Below, piece after piece: positions 15,620-22,909 of a DNA stretch of 45,450 nucleotides. The translations under genes were made by a program, and so were the position numbers. Position 1 is the stretch's first letter. Every line of letters starts with the position of its first letter. Origin of the DNA: Clostridia bacterium (GTDB lineage Bacteria > Bacillota > Clostridia > Christensenellales > Aristaeellaceae); contig JAFUOR010000051.1 of NCBI GenBank assembly GCA_017481825.1, forward strand, positions 1 through 45,450, written 5' to 3'. The notes beneath the pieces are model-generated. The model was not told the DNA's origin and made no database searches. It saw only the letters and a program-made list of their open reading frames with translations.

Positions 15620-16876
15620 ATGCAGGAGTTTTTCCCGGATGGCACCCCCATCGGAGCGTGGTTCTATGACACCAGCGTCCCGGCCCTTGCAGAGCTGGGC
15701 AAGCCCTATATTGCCACGGACTATGGCGTGGCCGACGATGGACAGGTACACACGCAGGCCTTTCAGGCGCTCATTGACCGCATTGCGCAGGAGGGCGGCG
15801 GCGTGCTGGTCATCCCTGCGGGCACCTATCTGTCCGGCTCGCTCTTCTTCCGGCAGGGCGTCAGCCTCTACGTCTGCGAAGGCGGCGTGCTCAAGGGCAG
15901 CGACGATATTTCCGATTATGCTGTGCTGCCCACCCGCATCGAGGGCGAGAGCTGCATGTATTTCGCGGCCCTCATCAATGCGGACGGCATCGATGGCTTC
16001 ACCATGTGCGGCCCGGGTACGATTGACGGAAACGGCCTGCGCGCCTGGAAGGCCTTCTGGCTGCGCCGCAAGTGGAATCCCAAATGCACCAACAAGGACG
16101 AACAGCGCCCGCGCCTGGTCTATATCTCCAACTGTACAAATGTGCTCGTGGCAGGGCTTCATCTGCAGAATTCCCACTTCTGGACGAACCACCTCTACCG
16201 CTGCCAGCGCGTGAAGTATCTGAACTGCACGATCTTCGCCCCGGCGTCCCCGGTGCGCGCGCCCAGCTCTGACGCGCTGGATATCGACGTATGCACCGAC
16301 GTGCTGGTGAAGGGCTGCTACATGGAGGTTAACGATGATTCGGTGGTGCTCAAGGGAGGCAAGGGCCCCTGGGCGGATACGGCGTGGGAGAACGGCAGCA
16401 ACGAGCGCATCATCATTGAGGACTGCGAGTATGGTTTTTGCCATGGTTGCCTGACCTGTGGGTCGGAGTCCGTGCACAACCGCAATATCATCCTTCGGCG
16501 GGTTCACATCCGCCATGCCAGCAATCTGCTCTGGCTGAAAATGCGTCCCGATACACCCCAGCATTATGAGTACATCCAGATCAGGGAAGTGGAGGGCTGC
16601 GTGCGGAACTTCGTCTTCATCAACCCCTGGACGCAGTTCTATGACCTCAAGGGCCGCCAGGACGCGCCCATGTCCTACGCAGACCATATCACCCTGGAGG
16701 ACTGCTGCTGCGAGTGCGACACCTATTTCGCCGTCAAGGCGCAGCCCGATCAGTATGTGCTGAGCGACTTTACGATGCGGAACCTGCGCATCAGGGCCAA
16801 GCGCGACGGGTATGCGGATGGATTGATCCAAAATGCCGTGGTGGAAAATGTGGCGATTGATATCGTGGAAGCATAA
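15620..16876 (+). CDS. glycoside hydrolase family 28 protein (polygalacturonase-like, intracellular)
   Basis: A 418-residue right-handed parallel beta-helix protein. The family order is visible: DYGVADDGQVHTQAFQALID near residue 34, GGGVLVIPAGTYLSGSLFF (59-77), CGPGTIDGNG (130-139), then the active-site blocks SSDALDID (216-223, for the usual N-T-D-G-x-D), DD (239-240), CHG (274-276, where many members have GHG) and WLKMRPD. It lacks a signal peptide, so it probably acts on imported oligogalacturonides or related oligosaccharides in the cytoplasm. It has many cysteines. GGAGGACAGGCAAAA precedes the start; a terminator follows at once. Confidence 0.87.
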   Translation: MQEFFPDGTPIGAWFYDTSVPALAELGKPYIATDYGVADDGQVHTQAFQALIDRIAQEGGGVLVIPAGTYLSGSLFFRQGVSLYVCEGGVLKGSDDISDYAVLPTRIEGESCMYFAALINADGIDGFTMCGPGTIDGNGLRAWKAFWLRRKWNPKCTNKDEQRPRLVYISNCTNVLVAGLHLQNSHFWTNHLYRCQRVKYLNCTIFAPASPVRAPSSDALDIDVCTDVLVKGCYMEVNDDSVVLKGGKGPWADTAWENGSNERIIIEDCEYGFCHGCLTCGSESVHNRNIILRRVHIRHASNLLWLKMRPDTPQHYEYIQIREVEGCVRNFVFINPWTQFYDLKGRQDAPMSYADHITLEDCCCECDTYFAVKAQPDQYVLSDFTMRNLRIRAKRDGYADGLIQNAVVENVAIDIVEA

Positions 16877-16879
16877 GGC

Positions 16880-16917
16880 ATGAAAATGGCCCTCCCGCTT
16901 GGGAGGGCTTTTGCGTG
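16880..16917. terminator. bidirectional terminator, copy 1 of a repeated sequence
   Basis: GCCCTCCC-GCTT-GGGAGGGC followed by TTTT (stem 16889-16908). It sits between the convergent GH28 and anti-sigma-type genes. Nearly the same 38 bases occur again at 18566-18604 (one extra T). Confidence 0.85.
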
Positions 16918-16920
16918 GGC

Positions 16921-18000
16921 TTACTTGAGGGTGATGGTCAGCTTCGGAGGTTCTTCGGTCTGATCGCTGCGCCAGTGCTCCGCCCACATGACCAGCTGCG
17001 CAGGCGCTTCCTGCATGGCGGCAAGGGAGTATCGCCATACCAGCTGCTCGCCGACCTGGGAGGGGATGTCACTGCCGTCAACGCCAAGCGCGCCGGTTTG
17101 CAGGCGATTCCCCTGCGCGTCGTGGAATTCAGGCCAGAAGTCCTTCAGACTCTCATCAAGGCTGGTGCAGGTGTAGTGTACATCGCAGTAGACGCCGAGG
17201 CTGGTGCCGGTCAGGGTCACGCCGTCGATGCGGACGCCATATTCGGGCAGCTCGAAAATCTGGTCGCTGCTTGCCTGCCACAGTGGCTCAGCGGTTGTCA
17301 GCGTCAGCTCATCGGTGATCTGCTGCATGTCACCGGCAGGAGAGCCGTTCAATTGGTAAGGGACGGCGTAATATTCAACCGGGAGAACCAGCTGCTCCGC
17401 CGCACTTTGCATGGAGTAGAGGATGGTCATGGTGTTGTTGTCCCATTCACTGTTTCCCCAATAGTCGGCGTTGCCAAGAAGCGAAACGCCCACCTCGGCG
17501 ATGCAGGTGTATCCGTTTTCTGCGGCGTATTCTGCGATCGTGCGCAGATCGGCGAGCATTTCCGTCTCGGTATCGTAGGCCAGGGAGCCATAGGGGTCAT
17601 CCAGCATCCAGCCTTCGCTGATGAGCAATGTGTGCTCATCTTTGGGGGTGATCTGTACCATGATGCCCATTGCCCGGCCGTCGTAGATGGCTTCGGTGAC
17701 GGTGTAGGTGGCGTAGTCGTTTTCGCCCTGGCCAAGATTCTGCTGAATCAGACCGGCAGCATCCGGCAGGGCTGTGCGTCCGGTGGTGCGCAGCAGGAAG
17801 TCCAGGATGCCCGAACCAGCGGCCATGGCAATGGTCGTCAACATCGTCAAAATCAGGGCCAGCACCAGACCAACGGTCATTTTGCGTTTCACAGGCGATT
17901 CCTCCTTCGTTGCCATACGGATATTCCGTTTGGCTGTGTCCGGGAGGTGCACATCCGCGACGCTTTCGATCAACACACGGGTCAGGTCGCGTTCAGTCAC
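16921..18000 (-). CDS. ECF sigma-associated single-pass membrane protein (putative anti-sigma factor)
   Basis: A 359-residue protein with a cytoplasmic N-terminal part of about 40 residues, one membrane helix (about residues 40-65: VGLVLALILTMLTTIAMAAG) and a large outer domain of about 290 residues rich in beta-type sequence. This topology and its position directly after an ECF sigma gene, overlapping it by 8 bases, suggest an anti-sigma factor that senses an extracytoplasmic signal. No named domain is certain. The start is a GTG at 18000 behind AAAGGAGGTGCGGCAA; the longer frame would begin inside the sigma gene. Confidence 0.8.
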   Translation of the reverse strand: MTERDLTRVLIESVADVHLPDTAKRNIRMATKEESPVKRKMTVGLVLALILTMLTTIAMAAGSGILDFLLRTTGRTALPDAAGLIQQNLGQGENDYATYTVTEAIYDGRAMGIMVQITPKDEHTLLISEGWMLDDPYGSLAYDTETEMLADLRTIAEYAAENGYTCIAEVGVSLLGNADYWGNSEWDNNTMTILYSMQSAAEQLVLPVEYYAVPYQLNGSPAGDMQQITDELTLTTAEPLWQASSDQIFELPEYGVRIDGVTLTGTSLGVYCDVHYTCTSLDESLKDFWPEFHDAQGNRLQTGALGVDGSDIPSQVGEQLVWRYSLAAMQEAPAQLVMWAEHWRSDQTEEPPKLTITLK

Positions 18001-18496
18001 TTGCCGCACCTCCTTTTTCGTCAGGGTCAAGCTCGATGCGCAGCGCTTTAAGCGCCTTTTGCAGTCGGTGATAGGCGGTCGATCGGCTCAGCCCCAGTGT
18101 GCGCGCCGTTTCCTCCAGGCTCATGCCATGGTAGTACCGGAGGATGATCACCTGCCGGTATCTGTCGGGCAAGGCCTGAACGGTGAGCAGGAGCATCCTG
18201 TCCTCTGCCGCGGCAGCGAGGGGGAGTTCCTCGAGCGTGACGCTGCGGTCGGTGCGCCGGAACCATGCAGTGCGGCGATAGTTGCGGCAAACGTTGATGG
18301 CAATGCGAACCAGCCAGCTCTTGGGCGTTGCGTTGTTGCGCCCGGAAAATTGCGCCATCGATTTCCACGCGCGGATGAAGGTATCCTGCGCAGCATCCTC
18401 TGCCAGCGTCCTGTCGCCCAGATACAGGCAGCATGTGCGCGTGATCAGGTCGCCATACTGCATCAGCCATTCGGACAGGGTTTCGTCGCGGGTCAT
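17993..18496 (-). CDS. ECF-type RNA polymerase sigma factor
   Basis: A 167-residue sigma-70 family protein with region 2 (GDRTLAEDAAQDTFIRAWKS, about residues 27-46, then SWLVRIAINVCRNYRRT) and region 4 (ALPDRYRQVIILRYYHGMSL followed by EETARTLGLSRSTAYHRLQKAL, the DNA-binding helix-turn-helix). It directs RNA polymerase to a small regulon, probably including its own operon. The ATG at 18496 is 9 bases from AGGAGG; the ATG two codons earlier is too close. The partner membrane protein gene overlaps its end. Confidence 0.93.
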   Translation of the reverse strand: MTRDETLSEWLMQYGDLITRTCCLYLGDRTLAEDAAQDTFIRAWKSMAQFSGRNNATPKSWLVRIAINVCRNYRRTAWFRRTDRSVTLEELPLAAAAEDRMLLLTVQALPDRYRQVIILRYYHGMSLEETARTLGLSRSTAYHRLQKALKALRIELDPDEKGGAASD

Positions 18497-18521
18497 GGCC
18501 ATCGACCTCCTTTCACCTCTT

Positions 18522-18550
18522 TAGACACGTAAAAAGGGGCTTTTGTCCAA
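18522..18550 (-). promoter_or_regulatory. possible promoter of the sigma/anti-sigma-type operon
   Basis: Minus strand TTGGAC (18545-18550) and TGTCTA (18522-18527) with a 17-base spacer. The -10 is poor for sigma-A, so it could be an ECF-dependent autoregulated promoter; this is inference. Confidence 0.35.
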
Positions 18551-18565
18551 TGCCGATGAAAAAAT

Positions 18566-18604
18566 ATGAAAATGGCCCTCCCGCTTGGGAGGGCTTTTTG
18601 CGTG
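18566..18604. terminator. terminator, copy 2 of the repeated sequence
   Basis: GCCCTCCC-GCTT-GGGAGGGC and TTTTT (stem 18575-18594). On the minus strand it follows the stop of the 108-aa membrane protein gene, with a broken T-rich tract. On the plus strand it has a full T run but no plus-strand gene upstream. Confidence 0.75.
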
Positions 18605-18622
18605 ATGAAATTTCGCATGCCA

Positions 18623-18949
18623 TCATGTCGTGTGCTCATCCGTCTTCACCAGCATGCTGATAAAGGCTGGAACCACGATGAAGGTGATCACCAGCGGCAT
18701 GAGCATGTTGCGCAGAGCATTGCTGGAAAGCGTGGTGATGAGCACCGGCAGGTAATGCGAGATGACGGCTGTGAGGATCGCCGCGCCCGCAGAAATGCCC
18801 ATGGCCGTCACCGCTTCCCGGAAGGTTACGGATCGGCGCGTGATGAACGTTGTGCGGATCAGGTAGTACAAAAGTAAGTGGTGGTTGATCCACGGAATCC
18901 ATTTCAACAGGCGGATATGCCTTGCGATGAATGCGTGGATTTTAGCCAT
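18623..18949 (-). CDS. small membrane protein of unknown function
   Basis: A 108-residue protein with a basic, amphipathic N-terminal part (AKIHAFIARHIRLLKWIPWINHH in two pieces: AKIHAFIARH, then IRLLKWIPWI) and two clear hydrophobic helices near residues 52-72 and 80-100. No known family is recognised. GAAGGCCAGC precedes the ATG at 18949, which overlaps the end of the FakA-C-like gene by 8 bases, so the two are translationally coupled and their products may act together. Confidence 0.65.
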   Translation of the reverse strand: MAKIHAFIARHIRLLKWIPWINHHLLLYYLIRTTFITRRSVTFREAVTAMGISAGAAILTAVISHYLPVLITTLSSNALRNMLMPLVITFIVVPAFISMLVKTDEHTT

Positions 18950-19202
18950 GCTGGCCTTCACTCTGCAGCTGCATGTTTTCCACCACGATATCGTGGATTT
19001 CGCCCAACGTGGCGCAGTATTCAAGCACCTCCCAGGGCTTGTTGGTGTGGAAGTGAATCTTGATCAGCTCATCATCGCCCACAGCCAGCAGGCAATCGCC
19101 TTCGAAATGCTCGGTGATGTAATCGAAGATTTCGTCCTCGTCCAGCCCCTCGCCCTCGATCAGCAGCTGGGTATCAAACTTAAATTCCAGAATATCAGCC
19201 AT
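18942..19202 (-). CDS. stand-alone FakA/YloV C-terminal-like domain protein
   Basis: An 86-residue protein that resembles the C-terminal domain of the fatty acid kinase FakA (YloV/DAK-related): FDTQLLIEGEGLDEDEI, then EGDCLLAVGDDELIKIHFHT (residues 34-53), then WEVLEYCATLGEIHDIVVEN. In FakA this part follows the DAK2 kinase domain and contacts the acyl-binding partner. Here no kinase domain is attached and none is encoded nearby. AAAGGAGATACGAAC supports the start. The role is unknown; it may be a regulatory or acyl-binding protein. Confidence 0.75.
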   Translation of the reverse strand: MADILEFKFDTQLLIEGEGLDEDEIFDYITEHFEGDCLLAVGDDELIKIHFHTNKPWEVLEYCATLGEIHDIVVENMQLQSEGQHG

Positions 19203-19293
19203 GTTCGTATCTCCTTTGCAATAATGTCAGACCTCAGAAAATTATTCGGCGTGAAAGCGAAAACTCCTGCAAGGCCATCGGATTTTCAAAACC

Positions 19294-19319
19294 TTGAATT
19301 CCGCATTTTGAATTCCGCA
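19294..19319. repeat. 12-bp direct repeat next to the polA stop
   Basis: TTGAATTCCGCA occurs twice (19294-19305 and 19308-19319) separated by TT, ending right at the polA stop codon. It may be a slippage product. No terminator is evident after polA. Confidence 0.6.
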
Positions 19320-19321
19320 GC

Positions 19322-21898
19322 TTACTTCGCCTCTGCCCAGTTCACGCCTTCGTGCACCTCAGCCAGGAGAGGCACGGAGAGTCGGATGACGTCCTCCATG
19401 GACTGCTTGAGCAGCGCTGCAGCGGTTTCGGCCTCCTCCGGGGGGCATTCCAGGAGGAGCTCGTCGTGCACCTGGAGAATCAGGCGGCTCTGGAGTCCCT
19501 CGCGGTGCAGGGCTTCATCCACACGCACCATCGCCAGCTTGATGATATCCGCCGCCGTGCCCTGAACGGGGGTGTTCATGGCTGCGCGCTTGCCGAATTC
19601 CCGCACCATGGCCTTGTCGCTTCTGAGCTCGGGCAGGTAGCGGCGGCGCCCCATGAGGGTCAGGGCGTAGCCGTTGTTCTGACCATCCTGAGTGGCGGTA
19701 TCCATGAAGCGCTTCACGCCCGGATACTTGGCAAAGTACCGCTGGATGAAGGATTTCGCCTCCTGCTGCGTGACGCCCGTGTTGCGGGAAAGGCCAAAGC
19801 CGCTGATGCCGTAGATCAGGCCGAAGTTGACCGCCTTGGCGCGGGAGCGCAGAGTCGAATCGACCTCGCTGAGGGGGACCTCAAAGATTTCGCTGGCCGT
19901 GCGGGCATGTACGTCCTGCCCGGTCTGGAAGGCCTCGACCAGGGCGGCGTCGCCGGAAAAGTGGGCCATGAGGCGCAGCTCAATCTGACTGTAGTCCGCA
20001 TCCAGCAGCACCCAGCCCTCGCGCGGCAGGAAGGCCTGGCGGATCTCGCGTCCTTCCTCGGTGCGCACGGGGATATTCTGCAGGTTCGGCTCGGAGGAGG
20101 AGATGCGTCCGGTGGCCGTGGCAACCTGATCAAAGGTGGAGTGTACCCGTTCGGAGGCCTCCGTCAGCCGCAGCAGACCTTCAACGTAGGTGCTGTTGAG
20201 CTTGGTCAGCTGGCGGTAGCGCAGCAGGGGATCGATGATCTCGGGCGCGACATCCCGCAGGCCTTCGAGAACCTCTGCCGAGGTCGAATAGCCGCGGGAG
20301 GTCTTCTTGCCATGGGGAAGGCCCAGATGGTCAAAGAGCACCTCGCCCAGCTGCTGGGTGCTGTTGAGGTTGAAGGGTTTGACGCCGCAGGCTGCATAGA
20401 CCTGATTTCTGGCATCCTCAATATCCGCCGTGTAACGCTGTCCCAGGGTGCGCAGGAAGGCTGTATCGACCCGGAAGCCGATGGATTCCATGCGGAAAAG
20501 CACGCGGCTCAGGGGCATTTCAACGTCCATCATCAGGTGGGTCATCTGATCGGCGGCGATGCGTTCCTTTTGCCACAGGACCAGGGACATCAGGCCGCGG
20601 GCGTCCTCGGGAAGCTCTGCGCGCAGGGCGGCAAAGGAGTAGCTCTTTTCCTGGGGGTTGATCAGATACGCGCCCAGCATCGCGTCCCAGTCGTAGCGTT
20701 CCGGCAGCGGCAGATGCAGCTTGTCCAGCTGGTGCCAGAGCCGCTTTCCGTCGTGCACGATGGCCGGGTATGCGCACAGGTCGGGGGCGAGGGCGGTCAG
20801 CACCTCCTCTGGGGTGAGGCCAGGCATCAGCAGATCGCCGCCGAGGGTGATCTGTGCCCAGCGGCCGTCCTGCGCGGCCAGGGAAAGGGCGATGTCCCCC
20901 ATATGGAGCGCCAGGGGCCGTGCGCTGTCCGGAATGTCGGAAAGCCAGGCGGAGATGCCCTCGGGTGTGTCGATGCCATCGGCGTCCTGGAAGGGCAGCA
21001 GAACAGGCTGTGCATCCTGGGAAACAGGGGCCGGAGCCGATTCTCCCTCGCTCGCGATGCGCTTGATGAGGGCGTTCAGCCGGAGTTTTTGCAGGGCGGG
21101 AATGGCCTTCTTCAGGTCGGGAAGGGCGCATTCGGAGAGCACGAAGGGGATGGGCGCATCCCGGCGGATGGTGGCCAACTCCTTGCACATGCGGGCCTGA
21201 TCCTGCCAGGTTTGCAGCTTTTCGCCCAGCTTGCCTTTGACCTCCCCTGCATGTGCAAGGACGCTCTCCAGCGTCCCATACTGCTGGAGGAGCTTCACGG
21301 CGGTCTTGTCGCCCACGCCCGGGATGCCGGGAATGTTATCGCTGGAATCACCTGCCAGACCCTTCCAGTCGGTTACCTGCTCGGGGGTGAAACCGTAGGT
21401 CTCATGCACCATAGCCGGGGTAAAGATGGTCGTCTCGCTGATGCCCTTGCGGGTGAACATCAGCTGCGTGCCGCCGCCCACAAGCTGCAGGGCGTCCCGA
21501 TCACCGGTGAGCAGCATGGGCGCGACGCCGGCTGCCTCGCCCTTTAAGGACAGCGTGCCCAACAGATCATCGGCCTCCCAGCCGCTCAGCGTATACCAGC
21601 GGACGCCGATATCCGTCAGCAGCTCCCGTATGGTGCGGAACTGCTGGCGCAGCTCATCGGGGGTAGCGCTGCGTCCGGCCTTATAATCGGCGTAGGTCGT
21701 GTGGCGGAAGGTCGGGCCGTGCTCGTCAAAGCAAACGGCGAGGTAGCGCACGTCCTGCTCCCGGATGACCTTCAAAAGCATGTTCAGAAATCCATAGATC
21801 GCATTGGTGTATACACCCTGGGCGTCCATGAGGGGCAGGGCGTGATAGGCGCGGTGCATCAGGCTGTTGCCGTCAACGATCAGAAAAGTGTCCCGCAT
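19322..21898 (-). CDS. polA: DNA polymerase I
   Basis: Fills gaps and removes RNA primers in replication and repair. The 858-residue protein has the 5' nuclease domain (1 to about 280: FLIVDGNSLMHRAYHALP, LTGDRDALQLV, GLAGDSSDNIPGIPGVGDKT), a 3'-5' exonuclease-like domain (about 300-470) in which the D-x-E metal ligands of the proofreading site are absent, as in Bacillus-type enzymes, and the polymerase domain (about 480-858) with motif A DYSQIELRLMAHFSGD, motif B RSRAKAVNFGLIYG and motif C LQVHDELLLE. The start at 21898 has GGAGGACTTGACCG upstream. It is divergent from the YlbJ-like gene, and an extended -10 TGGTATACT lies on the minus strand between them (TATACT at 21935-21940). Confidence 0.97.
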   Translation of the reverse strand: MRDTFLIVDGNSLMHRAYHALPLMDAQGVYTNAIYGFLNMLLKVIREQDVRYLAVCFDEHGPTFRHTTYADYKAGRSATPDELRQQFRTIRELLTDIGVRWYTLSGWEADDLLGTLSLKGEAAGVAPMLLTGDRDALQLVGGGTQLMFTRKGISETTIFTPAMVHETYGFTPEQVTDWKGLAGDSSDNIPGIPGVGDKTAVKLLQQYGTLESVLAHAGEVKGKLGEKLQTWQDQARMCKELATIRRDAPIPFVLSECALPDLKKAIPALQKLRLNALIKRIASEGESAPAPVSQDAQPVLLPFQDADGIDTPEGISAWLSDIPDSARPLALHMGDIALSLAAQDGRWAQITLGGDLLMPGLTPEEVLTALAPDLCAYPAIVHDGKRLWHQLDKLHLPLPERYDWDAMLGAYLINPQEKSYSFAALRAELPEDARGLMSLVLWQKERIAADQMTHLMMDVEMPLSRVLFRMESIGFRVDTAFLRTLGQRYTADIEDARNQVYAACGVKPFNLNSTQQLGEVLFDHLGLPHGKKTSRGYSTSAEVLEGLRDVAPEIIDPLLRYRQLTKLNSTYVEGLLRLTEASERVHSTFDQVATATGRISSSEPNLQNIPVRTEEGREIRQAFLPREGWVLLDADYSQIELRLMAHFSGDAALVEAFQTGQDVHARTASEIFEVPLSEVDSTLRSRAKAVNFGLIYGISGFGLSRNTGVTQQEAKSFIQRYFAKYPGVKRFMDTATQDGQNNGYALTLMGRRRYLPELRSDKAMVREFGKRAAMNTPVQGTAADIIKLAMVRVDEALHREGLQSRLILQVHDELLLECPPEEAETAAALLKQSMEDVIRLSVPLLAEVHEGVNWAEAK

Positions 21899-22024
21899 CG
21901 GTCAAGTCCTCCGTTTCGGGGAGAGTTTGATATCAGTATACCACATTTTCCGGAATGAACATAGTCCCTTTTTCGTATCATGCAGCGAAAGCTGCGACTG
22001 ATTGCGAATCGGGGTGAACCATGC

Positions 22025-22852
22025 ATGCCTGTCCTTCTGGTAGGTCTGATGCTCTGTCTTCTCTTCCGTGCCGGGTTGACGATGGATGCGGCCTCCCAGG
22101 CCTGCCGCCTGTTCGTGACAGGCGTGCTGCCGGGGCTGTTCCCGTACATGGTTCTGTCCCTGATGCTGGTGAGCCGCCTGACGGGTGCCATGCCGGTCTG
22201 GGGGATGATCCTCCTGGGCTGGGGCGGCGGTTCGCCCACGGGCGCGCGGCTGTTGAGGCTGTGTCCGGGTTTAAATCGCCGGGGACGCGTCCGGGTGGCT
22301 GTCTCCTGCGCAACGATGAGTCCGATGTTCCTGCTGGGGACGGTGGGCGCATGGCTTGGCTCGACGGCAGCGGGCGTGGTGGTGCTCGTCAGCGTGCTGG
22401 CAGGCGGGGGTGCTGCGGGATGGATGGCGTCCCGCTTTGCCCCGGCGGCAACGCCGTCTCCCCGGGAACCGGTGCAGTCTGCCCCGCTTTCCTTGGGGGA
22501 GGCCATCGATCAGGCTGCCCGGACGATGCTGCTGGTCTGTGGAACGATGGTGATGCTGCGCGTGCTGGCCGATCTGGCAGCGGAGCTCGTCCCCGGGGTC
22601 GCCTTGCCCCTGACGACGCTCCTGGAGGTCACCACCGGCGTGCAGGTCATCGCCGGTCTGGCTCTGCCCATGCCTCTGCGAACGGCACTGATCGCAGGTG
22701 CAACGGGCTTTGGAGGCGCGGCGATTATCTTTCAGAACCGGGCGATGTATGACAGGGGCTTCCTGACGCTGCCCATGCAGTGCCTCTGGCAGGGAATCCA
22801 CGGGTGTGTGTCGTTCCTGCTGGCGCTGGGGATGATGCTGATGGCTGCGTGA
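22025..22852 (+). CDS. YlbJ-like nucleoside-recognition (Gate) domain membrane protein
   Basis: A 275-residue integral membrane protein with about seven to eight hydrophobic segments. It resembles the sporulation membrane protein YlbJ: LFVTGVLPGLFPYMVLSLML near the start, then GWGGGSPTGARLLRL, matching the conserved G-x-P-x-G-A-x-L motif of this family, and a second Gate-like half (ATGFGGAAIIFQNRAMYD). YlbJ is needed for spore cortex formation, so this could be a spore gene, though the similarity is by pattern only. The ATG at 22025 follows GGGGTGAACCATGC; an in-frame ATG at 21980 lacks a ribosome binding site. Confidence 0.7.
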   Translation: MPVLLVGLMLCLLFRAGLTMDAASQACRLFVTGVLPGLFPYMVLSLMLVSRLTGAMPVWGMILLGWGGGSPTGARLLRLCPGLNRRGRVRVAVSCATMSPMFLLGTVGAWLGSTAAGVVVLVSVLAGGGAAGWMASRFAPAATPSPREPVQSAPLSLGEAIDQAARTMLLVCGTMVMLRVLADLAAELVPGVALPLTTLLEVTTGVQVIAGLALPMPLRTALIAGATGFGGAAIIFQNRAMYDRGFLTLPMQCLWQGIHGCVSFLLALGMMLMAA

Positions 22853-22863
22853 AGGAAGAAAAA

Positions 22864-22900
22864 GGCTCCCCTGGGCCCGGAAATGGGCGGCAGGGGAGCC
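22864..22900 (-). terminator. terminator between YlbJ-like and sigma genes
   Basis: GGCTCCCCTG and CAGGGGAGCC form a perfect 10-bp stem. On the minus strand it is followed by TTTTTCTTCC, so it ends the sigma gene transcript, and it may also stop the convergent YlbJ-like transcript. Confidence 0.88.
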
Positions 22901-22909
22901 TGGCTGTTC

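Noticed and set aside
13984-15651. 555-codon minus-strand open frame
   Set aside because: Antisense to the C-S lyase and Nudix genes, both with intact catalytic motifs and ribosome binding sites.
19294-19319. Tandem 12-bp repeat as a CRISPR remnant
   Set aside because: Only two units with a 2-base gap, no spacers and no cas genes nearby.
19352-21547. 731-codon plus-strand open frame
   Set aside because: Antisense to polA, which has complete polymerase motifs; high-GC codon bias leaves opposite frames open.
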